Positions 57,332 through 64,000 of a stretch of 64,000 nucleotides of DNA are shown one piece after another. The translations under genes were made by a program, and so were the position numbers. The notes under the pieces were generated by a model that did not search any database, was not told where the DNA came from, and worked only from the letters and a program-made list of their open reading frames with translations. The stretch's first letter is position 1. The number at the start of each line of letters is the position of its first letter. Source of the DNA: Halopelagius longus (GTDB lineage Archaea > Halobacteriota > Halobacteria > Halobacteriales > Haloferacaceae). Where the stretch lies: assembly GCF_900100875.1 (NCBI RefSeq), contig NZ_FNKQ01000002.1, positions 434,001 through 498,000 of the forward strand. Direction: 5' to 3'.

Positions 57332-59903
57332 CGGTAATGGTGTCGGTAGTTTTCGTCCCCGTGTTGTCGGTGGCGGTCAGTGTCACGGTATATTCGCCTG
57401 ATTCGTCGTAACGGTGGGCGTTGAACCACCCCTCGGCTGTCGTTCCGTCGCCGAACGTCCACTCCAGCGAGTCGATCCAACGCTCGTTGCCCGACGTATC
57501 CTCAACCCGGAACGTAACGCGGTCGTTGACAGAGGGCTCAGTCGTACTTGGTATGATACGTGCGATCGGATCTGCCAGCTCCTTAACCGTGATCGTGATG
57601 GTGTCGGTAGTTTTCGTCCCCGTGTTGTCGGTGGCGGTCAGTGTCACGGTATACTCGCCGGGTTCGTCGTAACGGTGGGCGTTGAACCACCCCTCGGCTG
57701 TCGTTCCGTCGCCGAACGTCCACTCCAGCGAGTCGATCCAACGCTCGTTGTCCGACGTATCCTCAACTCGGAAGGCGAGCCGTTCACCGACGGTGACATC
57801 AGTTACTTTGAGATCGATACGCGCGATCGGAGGTTGGTCAGAGGGCGCTTCCGTTTCGTTGAGGTTGGTCGTTACCGGAATCGTCGCTTCGTCGTTGAGG
57901 TTCGACTCGGGGTCGGTAACAGAGCCCCTACCGAGTCGTAGATCGGAGTCTATCCCCGCAGCGATACTGTTGAGATATTCACGCTGGGCGTCGGATGCGC
58001 TGGCACTCCCCATCAGAACAACTGTGCCGCCTGCCTCAGCGAACGACCTAACGGCGGCGAGTTCCCCATCCGAGAAAGCGGACGCCGGAGTCGTGATGAT
58101 GAGCGCTCGGGCTGCGGCGAGTCGCTCATTAGCGGTCGTCGTCGTCACGTCGTTCACTTGTTCGAAGAGGATGTCTTGACCTTCGAGGTACCGCTGGTAG
58201 TATGCCGCGTCCTCGCTCGATAGCGAGTACCCGAGATTGAATTGGCCGTGTCCACCCTCGATCAGGACCGGGCCGTCCTCGCGGTCGCTCATATCATTGA
58301 TGAGTTCGGTTACGAAGGCGAAGTTTTCGTACGTCGAGGTGTCGACCGGATAACCCTCGGCCGCCTCGTACGTTTCACTGATGATCGGAGCACCGAGGTA
58401 CACCAGCCGGGAGTCGTAGTCGACAGCACCCAGCGGAACGTCCTCTTCGTAGGTCGTCTCGGCACCGCTTCGTGTCGCGCTTGGAGCCGCAAATACCGGG
58501 ACGCGCTCAGAGGAGACGGGCCCCGATGTCGTGACGATACTCGTCGGGTTCGGGAAGAATAGATCCTCTGCGGGGCGATCACGGATGGGGGAGGAGCCGT
58601 AGGGATCGCTCTCGGACCAGACCTCAAGACCAGCGTCGCGAGCGGAGAACTCCGCGGCGAGGAAGTCGTCGTGACGGTTGAACCCAGAGCCGTAGACGCG
58701 GCCATGACCGGCCTCGACCACCCGACGATTGTACAGTGTGTTGCGGTCGCCGTCACCGGAGGCGTCGTAGGTGAGATAGCCGAGTACGCGTCCGTACTCG
58801 TCACGAACGGGCTCAGTTCCATCGAACGAGAGTTCGACGGTATCGCCAGGAGACAACTCCTCTTGGGCAAACGCTGTTGCAGCCTCACCAGCCGCTTCGA
58901 GGTAGTCGTAGGACTCGATACCCTCCCATTCCTCAGCGCGTTCGGTACTAGTTGCACTCCCCGTTTCGGGTGTATCGATACCGAGGATCCGGATAGCTTC
59001 CTCCTGGCCACCGTCGAAGGCTACATCGATAGTGTCGCCGTCGGTGATTTCCACAACCTCGACAGTATACGTCTCGTCGCGATTGAGCTCGAGGCCAAGC
59101 CCCTCCCGATTCTCAAAGTACTCGAACGAGGTGTTGAAGTTCGATGTCGTCGGGACGAACTCGGCGGAGGCGTTGTTCTGGGGGTCGTACACCTGATCGT
59201 CGTTGAATCGGAAGGGAGCGTCGACAGCCGTCGTGATCTCGTTGAGATTGTCCGTCGCGTCGTAGTTGCTGAAGTCGGACTGATCGAACAGCAGAAGCGT
59301 TCCACCACTCGTGACGAAGCTAGCGAGTGCATCACGTTCCGTAGCCGAGAATGCCTCCGAGGGCGAGGTGACGATCGCTGCGTCCGCTCCCTCGAGGTTG
59401 GCAGCGAGACTCGTGGTCGCGTTGATGTTGTATCCGTTGTTCTCGACGTATTCGATAACTGTCGAGAACGCATCGGTGTCGTAGAACTGCCCGTGGCCCT
59501 CGTCGAACAGAATGGTCGAACCATCGACCTCTGCATCGAGGACGTTGAGCAGGAACTCCTCATTGCCGTAATTAAAGTCGGTGTCATTTTGTCCGATCGG
59601 GGCACCGAATGCAACGAGGTTGTCTGCGCTCACAACGAGCGGGATCTGGGTACCTTCGGAGTAGGAAACGGCATCGCCGTCCCCGTCTTCGTCGCCATTG
59701 TAGGCGGTTGACTCAGCCCACACCGCGACCAGTGAGTCGCCAGTCAGCGGTTCGCTCTCACTGCTCAAGATACTCGCCGTTGAGTCGAACATCAGCGGTT
59801 GAATCGTCTCTGAGCTGTCGGCAGTTTGAGCCTCGGTCAGTTCCGCTCCGGAGACTGCCGCGGCACCCGTTACTAACGCAGTCATGAATGTTCGTCGACG
59901 CAT
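57318..59903 (-). CDS. Secreted mosaic nuclease: DUF4350-like, SNase, DUF4350-like, two PKD domains
   Basis: This 861-residue protein starts with a Tat-type signal (MRRRTFMTALVTGAAAVSGA). Domain order: a DUF4350/GATase-like domain (about residues 88-260); a staphylococcal-nuclease (thermonuclease) domain (about 278-430) with Asp290-Thr291 of DGDTIDV, Arg305 and Asp310 of RILGIDTPE, Glu313, and Arg372 of EYGRVLGY; a second DUF4350-like domain (about 465-682); and two near-identical PKD domains (about 690-775 and 777-861). The two DUF4350-like halves share GHGQF and the SPSEAFSATERDALASF versus TPASAFSDGELAAVRSF pattern, so one arose by duplication and flanks the nuclease. It probably degrades extracellular DNA or RNA, an inference from export signal and domains. 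Confidence 0.8.
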   Translation of the reverse strand: MRRRTFMTALVTGAAAVSGAELTEAQTADSSETIQPLMFDSTASILSSESEPLTGDSLVAVWAESTAYNGDEDGDGDAVSYSEGTQIPLVVSADNLVAFGAPIGQNDTDFNYGNEEFLLNVLDAEVDGSTILFDEGHGQFYDTDAFSTVIEYVENNGYNINATTSLAANLEGADAAIVTSPSEAFSATERDALASFVTSGGTLLLFDQSDFSNYDATDNLNEITTAVDAPFRFNDDQVYDPQNNASAEFVPTTSNFNTSFEYFENREGLGLELNRDETYTVEVVEITDGDTIDVAFDGGQEEAIRILGIDTPETGSATSTERAEEWEGIESYDYLEAAGEAATAFAQEELSPGDTVELSFDGTEPVRDEYGRVLGYLTYDASGDGDRNTLYNRRVVEAGHGRVYGSGFNRHDDFLAAEFSARDAGLEVWSESDPYGSSPIRDRPAEDLFFPNPTSIVTTSGPVSSERVPVFAAPSATRSGAETTYEEDVPLGAVDYDSRLVYLGAPIISETYEAAEGYPVDTSTYENFAFVTELINDMSDREDGPVLIEGGHGQFNLGYSLSSEDAAYYQRYLEGQDILFEQVNDVTTTTANERLAAARALIITTPASAFSDGELAAVRSFAEAGGTVVLMGSASASDAQREYLNSIAAGIDSDLRLGRGSVTDPESNLNDEATIPVTTNLNETEAPSDQPPIARIDLKVTDVTVGERLAFRVEDTSDNERWIDSLEWTFGDGTTAEGWFNAHRYDEPGEYTVTLTATDNTGTKTTDTITITVKELADPIARIIPSTTEPSVNDRVTFRVEDTSGNERWIDSLEWTFGDGTTAEGWFNAHRYDESGEYTVTLTATDNTGTKTTDTITVTVE
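57338..57530. repeat. Tandem repeat unit A encoding the second PKD domain
   Basis: GTGTCGGTAGTTTTCGTCCC and the sequence after it recur at a spacing of 261 bp (87 codons), starting at 57340 and at 57601. Both copies encode an almost identical PKD domain at the C-terminus of the 861-residue nuclease. Near-identity at the DNA level suggests a recent duplication or gene conversion. Confidence 0.8.
57599..57791. repeat. Tandem repeat unit B encoding the first PKD domain
   Basis: This is the other copy of the 261-bp tandem repeat described at 57338. Differences between copies are few, for example DEPGE versus DESGE and ITITVKE versus ITVTVE at the protein level. Confidence 0.8.
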
Positions 59904-60014
59904 GCATGCGCCGGTTCAAAGCTTGACTACAAAGCACTTGCTTCAAACCGTTCCTGTGACAAAATATAACAGATAGAGGTTCTGACAGCTAGACTCAAGC
60001 GAATAGGAGTTGGC

Positions 60015-60197
60015 TCATTTATCGAGTAACTCGTCTACTTGCTGGGCGGTCTCTGCCGCTTGAATGTCCGAGTAGGAACTTGTCGTAGTTTCGACGATCG
60101 CGCCCCTGAGCGACAACTGAGCGAGTTCGGCGTGTCCATTTGCGTAGAGTGGTTCGCATCTGACTCGGGCGCAAAATAAGCCACGCATCAAACCCAT
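60015..60197 (-). CDS. Doubtful 60-residue gene or remnant
   Basis: A frame from the ATG at 60197 encodes MGLMRGLFCARVRCEPLYAN and a helical tail, TTTSSYSDIQAAETAQQVDELLDK. It begins inside the right inverted repeat; the same twenty bases on the left would encode AQPRRMG in the same register. It has no family resemblance and could be the remnant of a gene whose start is duplicated at 56887. It is low confidence. Confidence 0.3.
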   Translation of the reverse strand: MGLMRGLFCARVRCEPLYANGHAELAQLSLRGAIVETTTSSYSDIQAAETAQQVDELLDK

Positions 60198-60212
60198 CCT
60201 CCGAGGTTGTGC
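60193..60212 (-). repeat. Right copy of the perfect 20-bp inverted repeat
   Basis: CCCATCCTCCGAGGTTGTGC, the exact reverse complement of 56887-56906. See the left copy for context. Confidence 0.8.
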
Positions 60213-60357
60213 TACACGAGGCGGAGGATGCGTTGACTCCGGCAGAATTCGGCGGAGGTGAGCGAATCGCGGGTGCGACGGTTCGAGGATTCGAGGGTCC
60301 GCCCGGACGAACCGTCGTCTCCCCCTCACCGAACGAGGGAGTTCGGACGGGCGTCCG

Positions 60358-60798
60358 TCACTTGGTAGAGAAGTCCACCGCACCCAGTTGCCGGAGCAAC
60401 GTCAGATTGTCCGAGAGGAACCATCGCTCGGCGATGAGTCCGTCTTCGAGACGGAAGAACGCCATCTGTTGAACGTCTATCTCGTTCCCCGTCGGTTCGA
60501 TGCCCCAGAGGACCCCCTCGTGCGTTCCTCGACTCGTGATGTGGAGGGCGACCGTGTCCCCGCGAACGACGCTGCGTTCGACCGTTTGCGCGACGTCGGG
60601 GAACGCCGAGAGGAACGACTCGTAAGACTCCCGAATCGCCTCCGTCCCCTCCTCGGACCCGAAGGGGTTGTGATCGACGGCGTCCGGCGCGTACAAGTCG
60701 TCGAGCAAGTCGAGGTCGCCGTCACCGAAGACCTCCTCCGGAATTCGACGGGCGGTGCGCTCGTTCTCCCGTTCTCGGGGAGTAAGCGAATCGGTCAT
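60358..60798 (-). CDS. SnoaL-like/ester-cyclase-family protein
   Basis: This 146-residue alpha+beta-barrel protein has LDLLDDLYAPDAVDHNPFGSEEGTEAIRESYESFLSAFPD near residues 30-69 and the final strand region, AFFRLEDGLIAERWFLSDNLTLLRQLGA. The pattern matches SnoaL-like polyketide cyclases and ester cyclases, a diverse group that also includes non-enzymatic members. Its substrate is unknown. It is divergent from the bat-type regulator, with a 146-bp spacer. Confidence 0.8.
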   Translation of the reverse strand: MTDSLTPRERENERTARRIPEEVFGDGDLDLLDDLYAPDAVDHNPFGSEEGTEAIRESYESFLSAFPDVAQTVERSVVRGDTVALHITSRGTHEGVLWGIEPTGNEIDVQQMAFFRLEDGLIAERWFLSDNLTLLRQLGAVDFSTK

Positions 60799-60912
60799 CT
60801 CCGGGCCTTCCCCCCGCGAGTCGGCGAATCGGTCGTCGAGTTGTGTGTCGGTTCTACCACGACGGAACGAGGCCCCCGACCGGCGTAGATTTGTCCAGAA
60901 ACATGTTGCTCC

Positions 60913-60921
60913 TTTTAAATA
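60913..60921 (+). promoter_or_regulatory. TATA-like box for the bat-type regulator
   Basis: TTTTAAATA is centred 28 bp before the ATG at 60945, supporting that start over the longer frame that begins at 60843. Confidence 0.55.
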
Positions 60922-60944
60922 CTCCTCCGGAGTACCGTCCGTCG

Positions 60945-61583
60945 ATGCCGCACCTGAAGCTCGAACTGAACGGTGAGGAGATCGGAGGGTGGCTCGCGGA
61001 GCTCTCGACGGAGTTCCCCGGCGACGAGTTTCGGCTCTTGGCGACGCAACTCCGCGACCAAGGCGCGCTTGTCACGCTCGAAGTTCGGACGGCCGACGGT
61101 GGCGACGTCGTCCGGAGATTCGAAACGGCACCCGAGGTAATTGAGCTCGAAACGCTTCATACGGACTCAGAGGTCGTACTGCTCCAGTTCCTGACCGGAA
61201 GCTCGAAGGCTTACGATCCGCTCTACGACTCCGGTTGCATCTCCATCTACCCGACGATTCTCCGGAACGGGCGATTCTCCGTACACGTCGTCGCCGGTCA
61301 CGATAGCCTCTCCGCCTACCTCGAAGAGCTCGCGGCGGCAGAAATCCCGTATCGGGTGAGCTCTCTCACCCACTCTCACGAGGCCGCCGCCGCCGTACTA
61401 ACGGCCCGACAGCGAGAGTTCGTCGAAACCGCCATCGAACGGGGGTTCTACGACGACCCCAGAACGTGTACTCTCACCGAACTCGCGGAGACGCTCGGCA
61501 TCCACAAGTCCGCGGCTAGTAGACTTCGACAGCGTGCGGAAAGCCGGTTGATAACCCACTCCCTCGACGACGCCGTCCGGTAG
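60945..61583 (+). CDS. Bat-type HTH transcriptional regulator
   Basis: This 212-residue protein has an N-terminal half of unknown sensory role (about residues 1-145) and a C-terminal HTH_10/bat-type domain (about 150-210): LTARQREFVETAIERGFYDDPRTCTLTELAETLGIHKSAASRLRQRAESRLI. That motif set is specific to haloarchaeal bacterio-opsin activator-like regulators. The start at 60945 is supported by a TATA-like box at the correct spacing. It is divergent from the SnoaL-like gene, which could be its target. Confidence 0.85.
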   Translation: MPHLKLELNGEEIGGWLAELSTEFPGDEFRLLATQLRDQGALVTLEVRTADGGDVVRRFETAPEVIELETLHTDSEVVLLQFLTGSSKAYDPLYDSGCISIYPTILRNGRFSVHVVAGHDSLSAYLEELAAAEIPYRVSSLTHSHEAAAAVLTARQREFVETAIERGFYDDPRTCTLTELAETLGIHKSAASRLRQRAESRLITHSLDDAVR

Positions 61584-61790
61584 GAGCGCCGGATCGGAGG
61601 CCGCTCTGGCCGTATCCCGTGGTGTCGAACGACCGCAGTTGTTCCCCGGACCAGACGGGCGGCGGTCACCGAACGACACTACGGCGACGCGGGAGTGACG
61701 TTTGCTCTCTCGTAGCATATCAACCGACTCCGAACAGTCATTGGCGGCGAACAGAATACACTTTGCGCGGGCGGTCGATTTCTCTCTCAC

Positions 61791-63197
61791 ATGCCTCGGC
61801 TCTCTCTGACGCCACGGTGGATTCTGCGTTCGATTCTCGCACTCGTCGTCGTCGGATCGCTGGTGGCCGGTGCCGCACTCACCGCCGCGTACGAACCGCC
61901 GGAGGTACAGACCGGGACGGTCGAAAGCGCCGCGAACGGGACGACGTACGTCGCCGTCCAAGGCTTCCACTTCCAAGGGCAGGGAGGCGAGAAGAAGCCG
62001 GCGCGACTCATCGCGGCGGGCCCCGACGGCCAACCGAAGTGGATATACAACGGGTCGAAACACGGCGCGAGTTGGTTCTACAGCGTCGACCCGCTCGAGA
62101 ACGGGAACCTCCTCGTCGTCAACACCGCGCCCGGCGAGACGATGGTGTACGAACTGAACCCGGAGACGAGGGAACGCGTCTGGCAGCAGAACTTCAGCAT
62201 CGAGGACACCCACGACGTGGACATGATAAACGGCGACCAGTTGCTCGTCGCCAACATGCGGAACACCGAGAACGGCACGAGCAACGACCGCATCTTCATC
62301 TACGACCTCTCGGAGGACGAAATCGTCTGGGAGTGGTACTTCAAGGACCACTACCCCGCGGACACCGATAAGGGGATCAGTTCCGAGGACTGGTCGCACG
62401 TCAACGACGTGGACAAGATAGGAGAGGGCGAGTATCTCATCTCGCCGCGGAACTTCGACCAAGTTGCCGTCGTCAATCGCTCGACGGGCGAGATCACGAT
62501 GCGACTCGGGTCGGACGACGATCACGACGTGATAAACGAACAGCACAACCCACAGTATCTGGAGTCCGAGAACGGGACGCCGACGATTCTCGTCGCCGAC
62601 AGCGAGAACGACCGGGTGGTCGAGTACGCCTGCTCCGCCCGAACGGACGGCGAGTGCCAGTGGGAGCGAGTGTGGACCGTCGGGAACGACCAGTTGAACT
62701 GGCCGCGGGACGCCGACCGACTCCCGAACGGTAACACGCTCATCACCGACTCGCTCGGCCACCGCGTCATCGAGGTGACGCCGACGGGCGAAATCGTCTG
62801 GGAGGTGTACACGCCGTGGGCCCCGTTCGACGCCGAACGCGCCGCCTACGGGAACGAACCCGGCGGACCGACGATGCAGGACCAGAACGTCTCGGGGTCC
62901 TACGAACTCTCCGGAAGCGCGGGCGAGACGCCCGGCACGGGCGACGGCGACGCGACGTTCCCCGAGTGGTTGACGACGACGTTCGGCGGAACGCCGTTGG
63001 AGGGGGCCGCAACGGAACTCGCCGACACGTGGAAGGGCCTCTCGCAGTGGATAAAGCCGGTCTGGATGGCCCCGTGGACGCTCGTGTTCGTCTCCGTCGC
63101 CCTCGTCGTCGGCCTCCTCTGGGCCGTCGCTGAACTGCTCTATCAGCGTCGGCGCGTCGTCGGCGGCGTGCGCCGCGGCGTCCAACACCTCCGATAG
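61791..63197 (+). CDS. Membrane-anchored arylsulfotransferase-family propeller protein
   Basis: This 468-residue protein has an N-terminal signal-anchor helix (about residues 12-33) and a C-terminal helix (about 425-450), with a beta-propeller-type body between. DTHDVDMINGDQLLVANMR near residue 140, WSHVNDVDKIGEGEYLISPRNFDQVAVV near residue 200, EQHNPQYLE near 246 and WPRDADRLPNGNTLITDSLGHRVIEV near residue 300 carry the repeat pattern and the His/Arg residues of the arylsulfotransferase (ASST) family. ASST enzymes transfer sulfuryl groups between aryl donors; whether this one is catalytic is unknown. The body probably faces the cell exterior. Confidence 0.75.
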   Translation: MPRLSLTPRWILRSILALVVVGSLVAGAALTAAYEPPEVQTGTVESAANGTTYVAVQGFHFQGQGGEKKPARLIAAGPDGQPKWIYNGSKHGASWFYSVDPLENGNLLVVNTAPGETMVYELNPETRERVWQQNFSIEDTHDVDMINGDQLLVANMRNTENGTSNDRIFIYDLSEDEIVWEWYFKDHYPADTDKGISSEDWSHVNDVDKIGEGEYLISPRNFDQVAVVNRSTGEITMRLGSDDDHDVINEQHNPQYLESENGTPTILVADSENDRVVEYACSARTDGECQWERVWTVGNDQLNWPRDADRLPNGNTLITDSLGHRVIEVTPTGEIVWEVYTPWAPFDAERAAYGNEPGGPTMQDQNVSGSYELSGSAGETPGTGDGDATFPEWLTTTFGGTPLEGAATELADTWKGLSQWIKPVWMAPWTLVFVSVALVVGLLWAVAELLYQRRRVVGGVRRGVQHLR

Positions 63198-63248
63198 CGA
63201 CTCCTCGGCGTCGCGGCCTCCGCGGGCGGCGCGGCCGCCGCACATTCC

Positions 63249-63671
63249 TCAGTCGAACGCCGCGAGACCCGTCTGTCGCCCGCCCTCCGTCGCACCTTCG
63301 GCCGTCAGCAGTCGTCGCTTCAGTTCGGGGCCGCCGTCCGCGGAGAACCCGCCGAGGGAGTCGGTCCCGACGACGCGGTGACAGGGGACCACGAGAGGGA
63401 CCGGGTTGCGACCGCACGCCTGTCCGACGGCGACGGGACTCGTGTCGAGTTCCGCCGCGATATCGCCGTACGTGCGCGTCTCGCCGTAGGGGACGGCCGC
63501 CATCGCGCGCATCACCCGTCCGTCGAAGGAGTCCGGGTAGGACACGGGCAGGTCGAACGCCGTCCGGTCACCGCGTTCGTAGGCCGCTATCTGCGCTTCG
63601 ACGGCGGCGGGGTCCGCGTCCACGTACGATTCGTCGAGTTCGACCGGGAATCCGAATATCGAAACCTGCAC
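63249..63671 (-). CDS. ogt: Methylated-DNA-protein-cysteine methyltransferase
   Basis: This 140-residue O6-alkylguanine repair protein has the C-terminal active-site stretch VPLVVPCHRVVG near residues 90-102 with the acceptor Cys in PCHR, preceded by VPYGETRTYGDIAAELDTSPVAVGQACGRNP near residues 60-90 (the DNA-binding helix-turn-helix and Arg finger). The N-terminal domain is short, as in other archaeal forms. It repairs O6-alkylguanine by self-inactivating transfer. Confidence 0.92.
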   Translation of the reverse strand: MQVSIFGFPVELDESYVDADPAAVEAQIAAYERGDRTAFDLPVSYPDSFDGRVMRAMAAVPYGETRTYGDIAAELDTSPVAVGQACGRNPVPLVVPCHRVVGTDSLGGFSADGGPELKRRLLTAEGATEGGRQTGLAAFD

Positions 63672-63940
63672 GGTACTGTTCCGGTGGACGCCCGGCGAGA
63701 TATCTCTACCCTTCCGGCGGTCCGAACCCTACTCCTCCGTCTCGGGTATCTCTCGGGTCGCGTCCAGAGGCGTCGGTGTCTCCGTCACGAGCGCCGTACG
63801 TCGTCGCGGAGAATAGCAGTCTCGCCGCGCGGACCGGTGGGGGGTTCGGCCCGCCTACGTCGAACCGCGTCCGTTTCGGCTCTCGTTCCGTCGCACGGTA
63901 CCGTCGTCTGGCCCCCTCCGAGTGCGGTGACGACCGTGAA
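63672..63940. other. Gap near the window edge, no gene seen
   Basis: This 269-bp stretch lies between ogt (minus) and the partial gene at the edge (minus). No convincing frame or promoter signal was found. It is probably the upstream region of ogt. Confidence 0.5.
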
Positions 63941-64000
63941 TCACCGCCTGAGCCCGTGATAACTCCGGGAGAGAACGTACTTGCTCGCCGCCGCGGTGAA
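63941..64000 (-). CDS. C-terminal end of a gene cut by the window edge
   Basis: On the minus strand the last 60 bases read FTAAASKYVLSRSYHGLRR followed by TGA. A short frame of this kind can arise by chance, but the composition is normal for the ending of a haloarchaeal protein and it runs off the window open. The protein cannot be identified from 19 residues. Confidence 0.35.
   Translation of the reverse strand, partial: FTAAASKYVLSRSYHGLRR

Larger units (their letters stand above)
59904..60357. other. Right boundary of the nuclease island
   Basis: This 454-bp stretch lies between the nuclease gene (minus) and the SnoaL-like gene (minus). It holds the right inverted repeat (60193-60212) and one doubtful short gene (60015-60197). 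The part nearest the nuclease start is A+T-rich (AAAATATAACAG near 59962) and may hold its promoter. Confidence 0.5.

Noticed and set aside
63729..63855. Short minus-strand frame ending PLDATREIPETEE near the window end
   Set aside because: It looked like a gene end, but the frame closes at an upstream stop after about 42 codons and contains no usable start.
1..64000. CRISPR array, rRNA operon or complete insertion sequence
   Set aside because: None was found on reading. The only direct repeats of note are the PKD tandem repeat and the tRNA 3'-end duplicate, and no DDE or serine transposase motif was seen.

Overview
The window is chromosomal DNA of a halophilic archaeon of class Halobacteria. 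The family may be Haloferacaceae-like, but I cannot fix the genus. The evidence is high G+C, very acidic proteins, many leaderless genes with a TATA-like box about 27-33 bp before the start codon, and haloarchaeal families: HalX response regulator, HalOD1 proteins, bat-type HTH regulator, ferredoxin-dependent 2-oxoacid oxidoreductase, MBF1, GTP cyclohydrolase III, and tRNA-Trp with a long intron. I count about 70 protein genes and one tRNA gene. There is no rRNA, CRISPR array or complete insertion sequence.

Layout. 0-12.7 kb: end of a ClC-type channel gene, HPP and other membrane proteins, manganese catalase, HAD phosphatase, SurE, an ACT protein, an Rsm22-like methyltransferase overlapping tyrA, an SDR and an M24 peptidase. 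12.8-19.1 kb: aroA, the NAD operon nadA-nadB-nadC (minus strand) and aroC. 19.4-22.8 kb: porA-porB with an Lrp-type regulator. 22.9-26.5 kb: dinB (Pol IV with a C-terminal PIP box) and a HerA/DUF87-like ATPase. 26.6-30.8 kb (minus): a HalOD1 protein, tpiA, a tiny CxxC protein, MBF1 and a translationally coupled hisC-adenylate kinase-CDP-alcohol phosphotransferase operon. 30.8-40.1 kb: an orphan tungstate-type binding lipoprotein, FAH-family, AIM24-like and metallo-beta-lactamase-fold proteins, OsmC, DJ-1/PfpI, two HAD enzymes, GTP cyclohydrolase III and a membrane protein paralogous to one at 1.3-2.3 kb.

40.1-43.6 kb is accessory: a second HalOD1 protein, two unrecognised genes, and the intron-containing tRNA-Trp with a partial duplicate of its 3' end 137 bp away. 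43.7-48.7 kb returns to housekeeping: zinc ribbon, YjbQ, a large membrane protein, guaB and TrmB.

48.8-55.0 kb is a signalling block. A HalX regulator and a 48-residue protein converge on a two-gene minus-strand operon (DUF7504-like protein, then a 719-residue CHAT/caspase-like protease). Beyond the divergent promoter lie a MEDS-domain histidine kinase and a receiver-only regulator. 55.1-56.8 kb is a coupled lrp-aminotransferase pair.

56.9-60.2 kb is bounded by a perfect 20-bp inverted repeat and carries an 861-residue Tat-exported mosaic protein: a staphylococcal-nuclease domain between two DUF4350-like domains, then two near-identical PKD repeats. The window ends with a SnoaL-like protein, a bat-type regulator, a membrane-anchored arylsulfotransferase-family propeller protein, a methylated-DNA methyltransferase and the extreme end of one further gene.

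The best candidates for something undescribed are the CHAT/DUF7504/MEDS-kinase block, the inverted-repeat-bounded nuclease island, and a ten-base promoter element, GTCTGAC(G/A)AA, found just upstream of the TATA box of three unlinked small genes.
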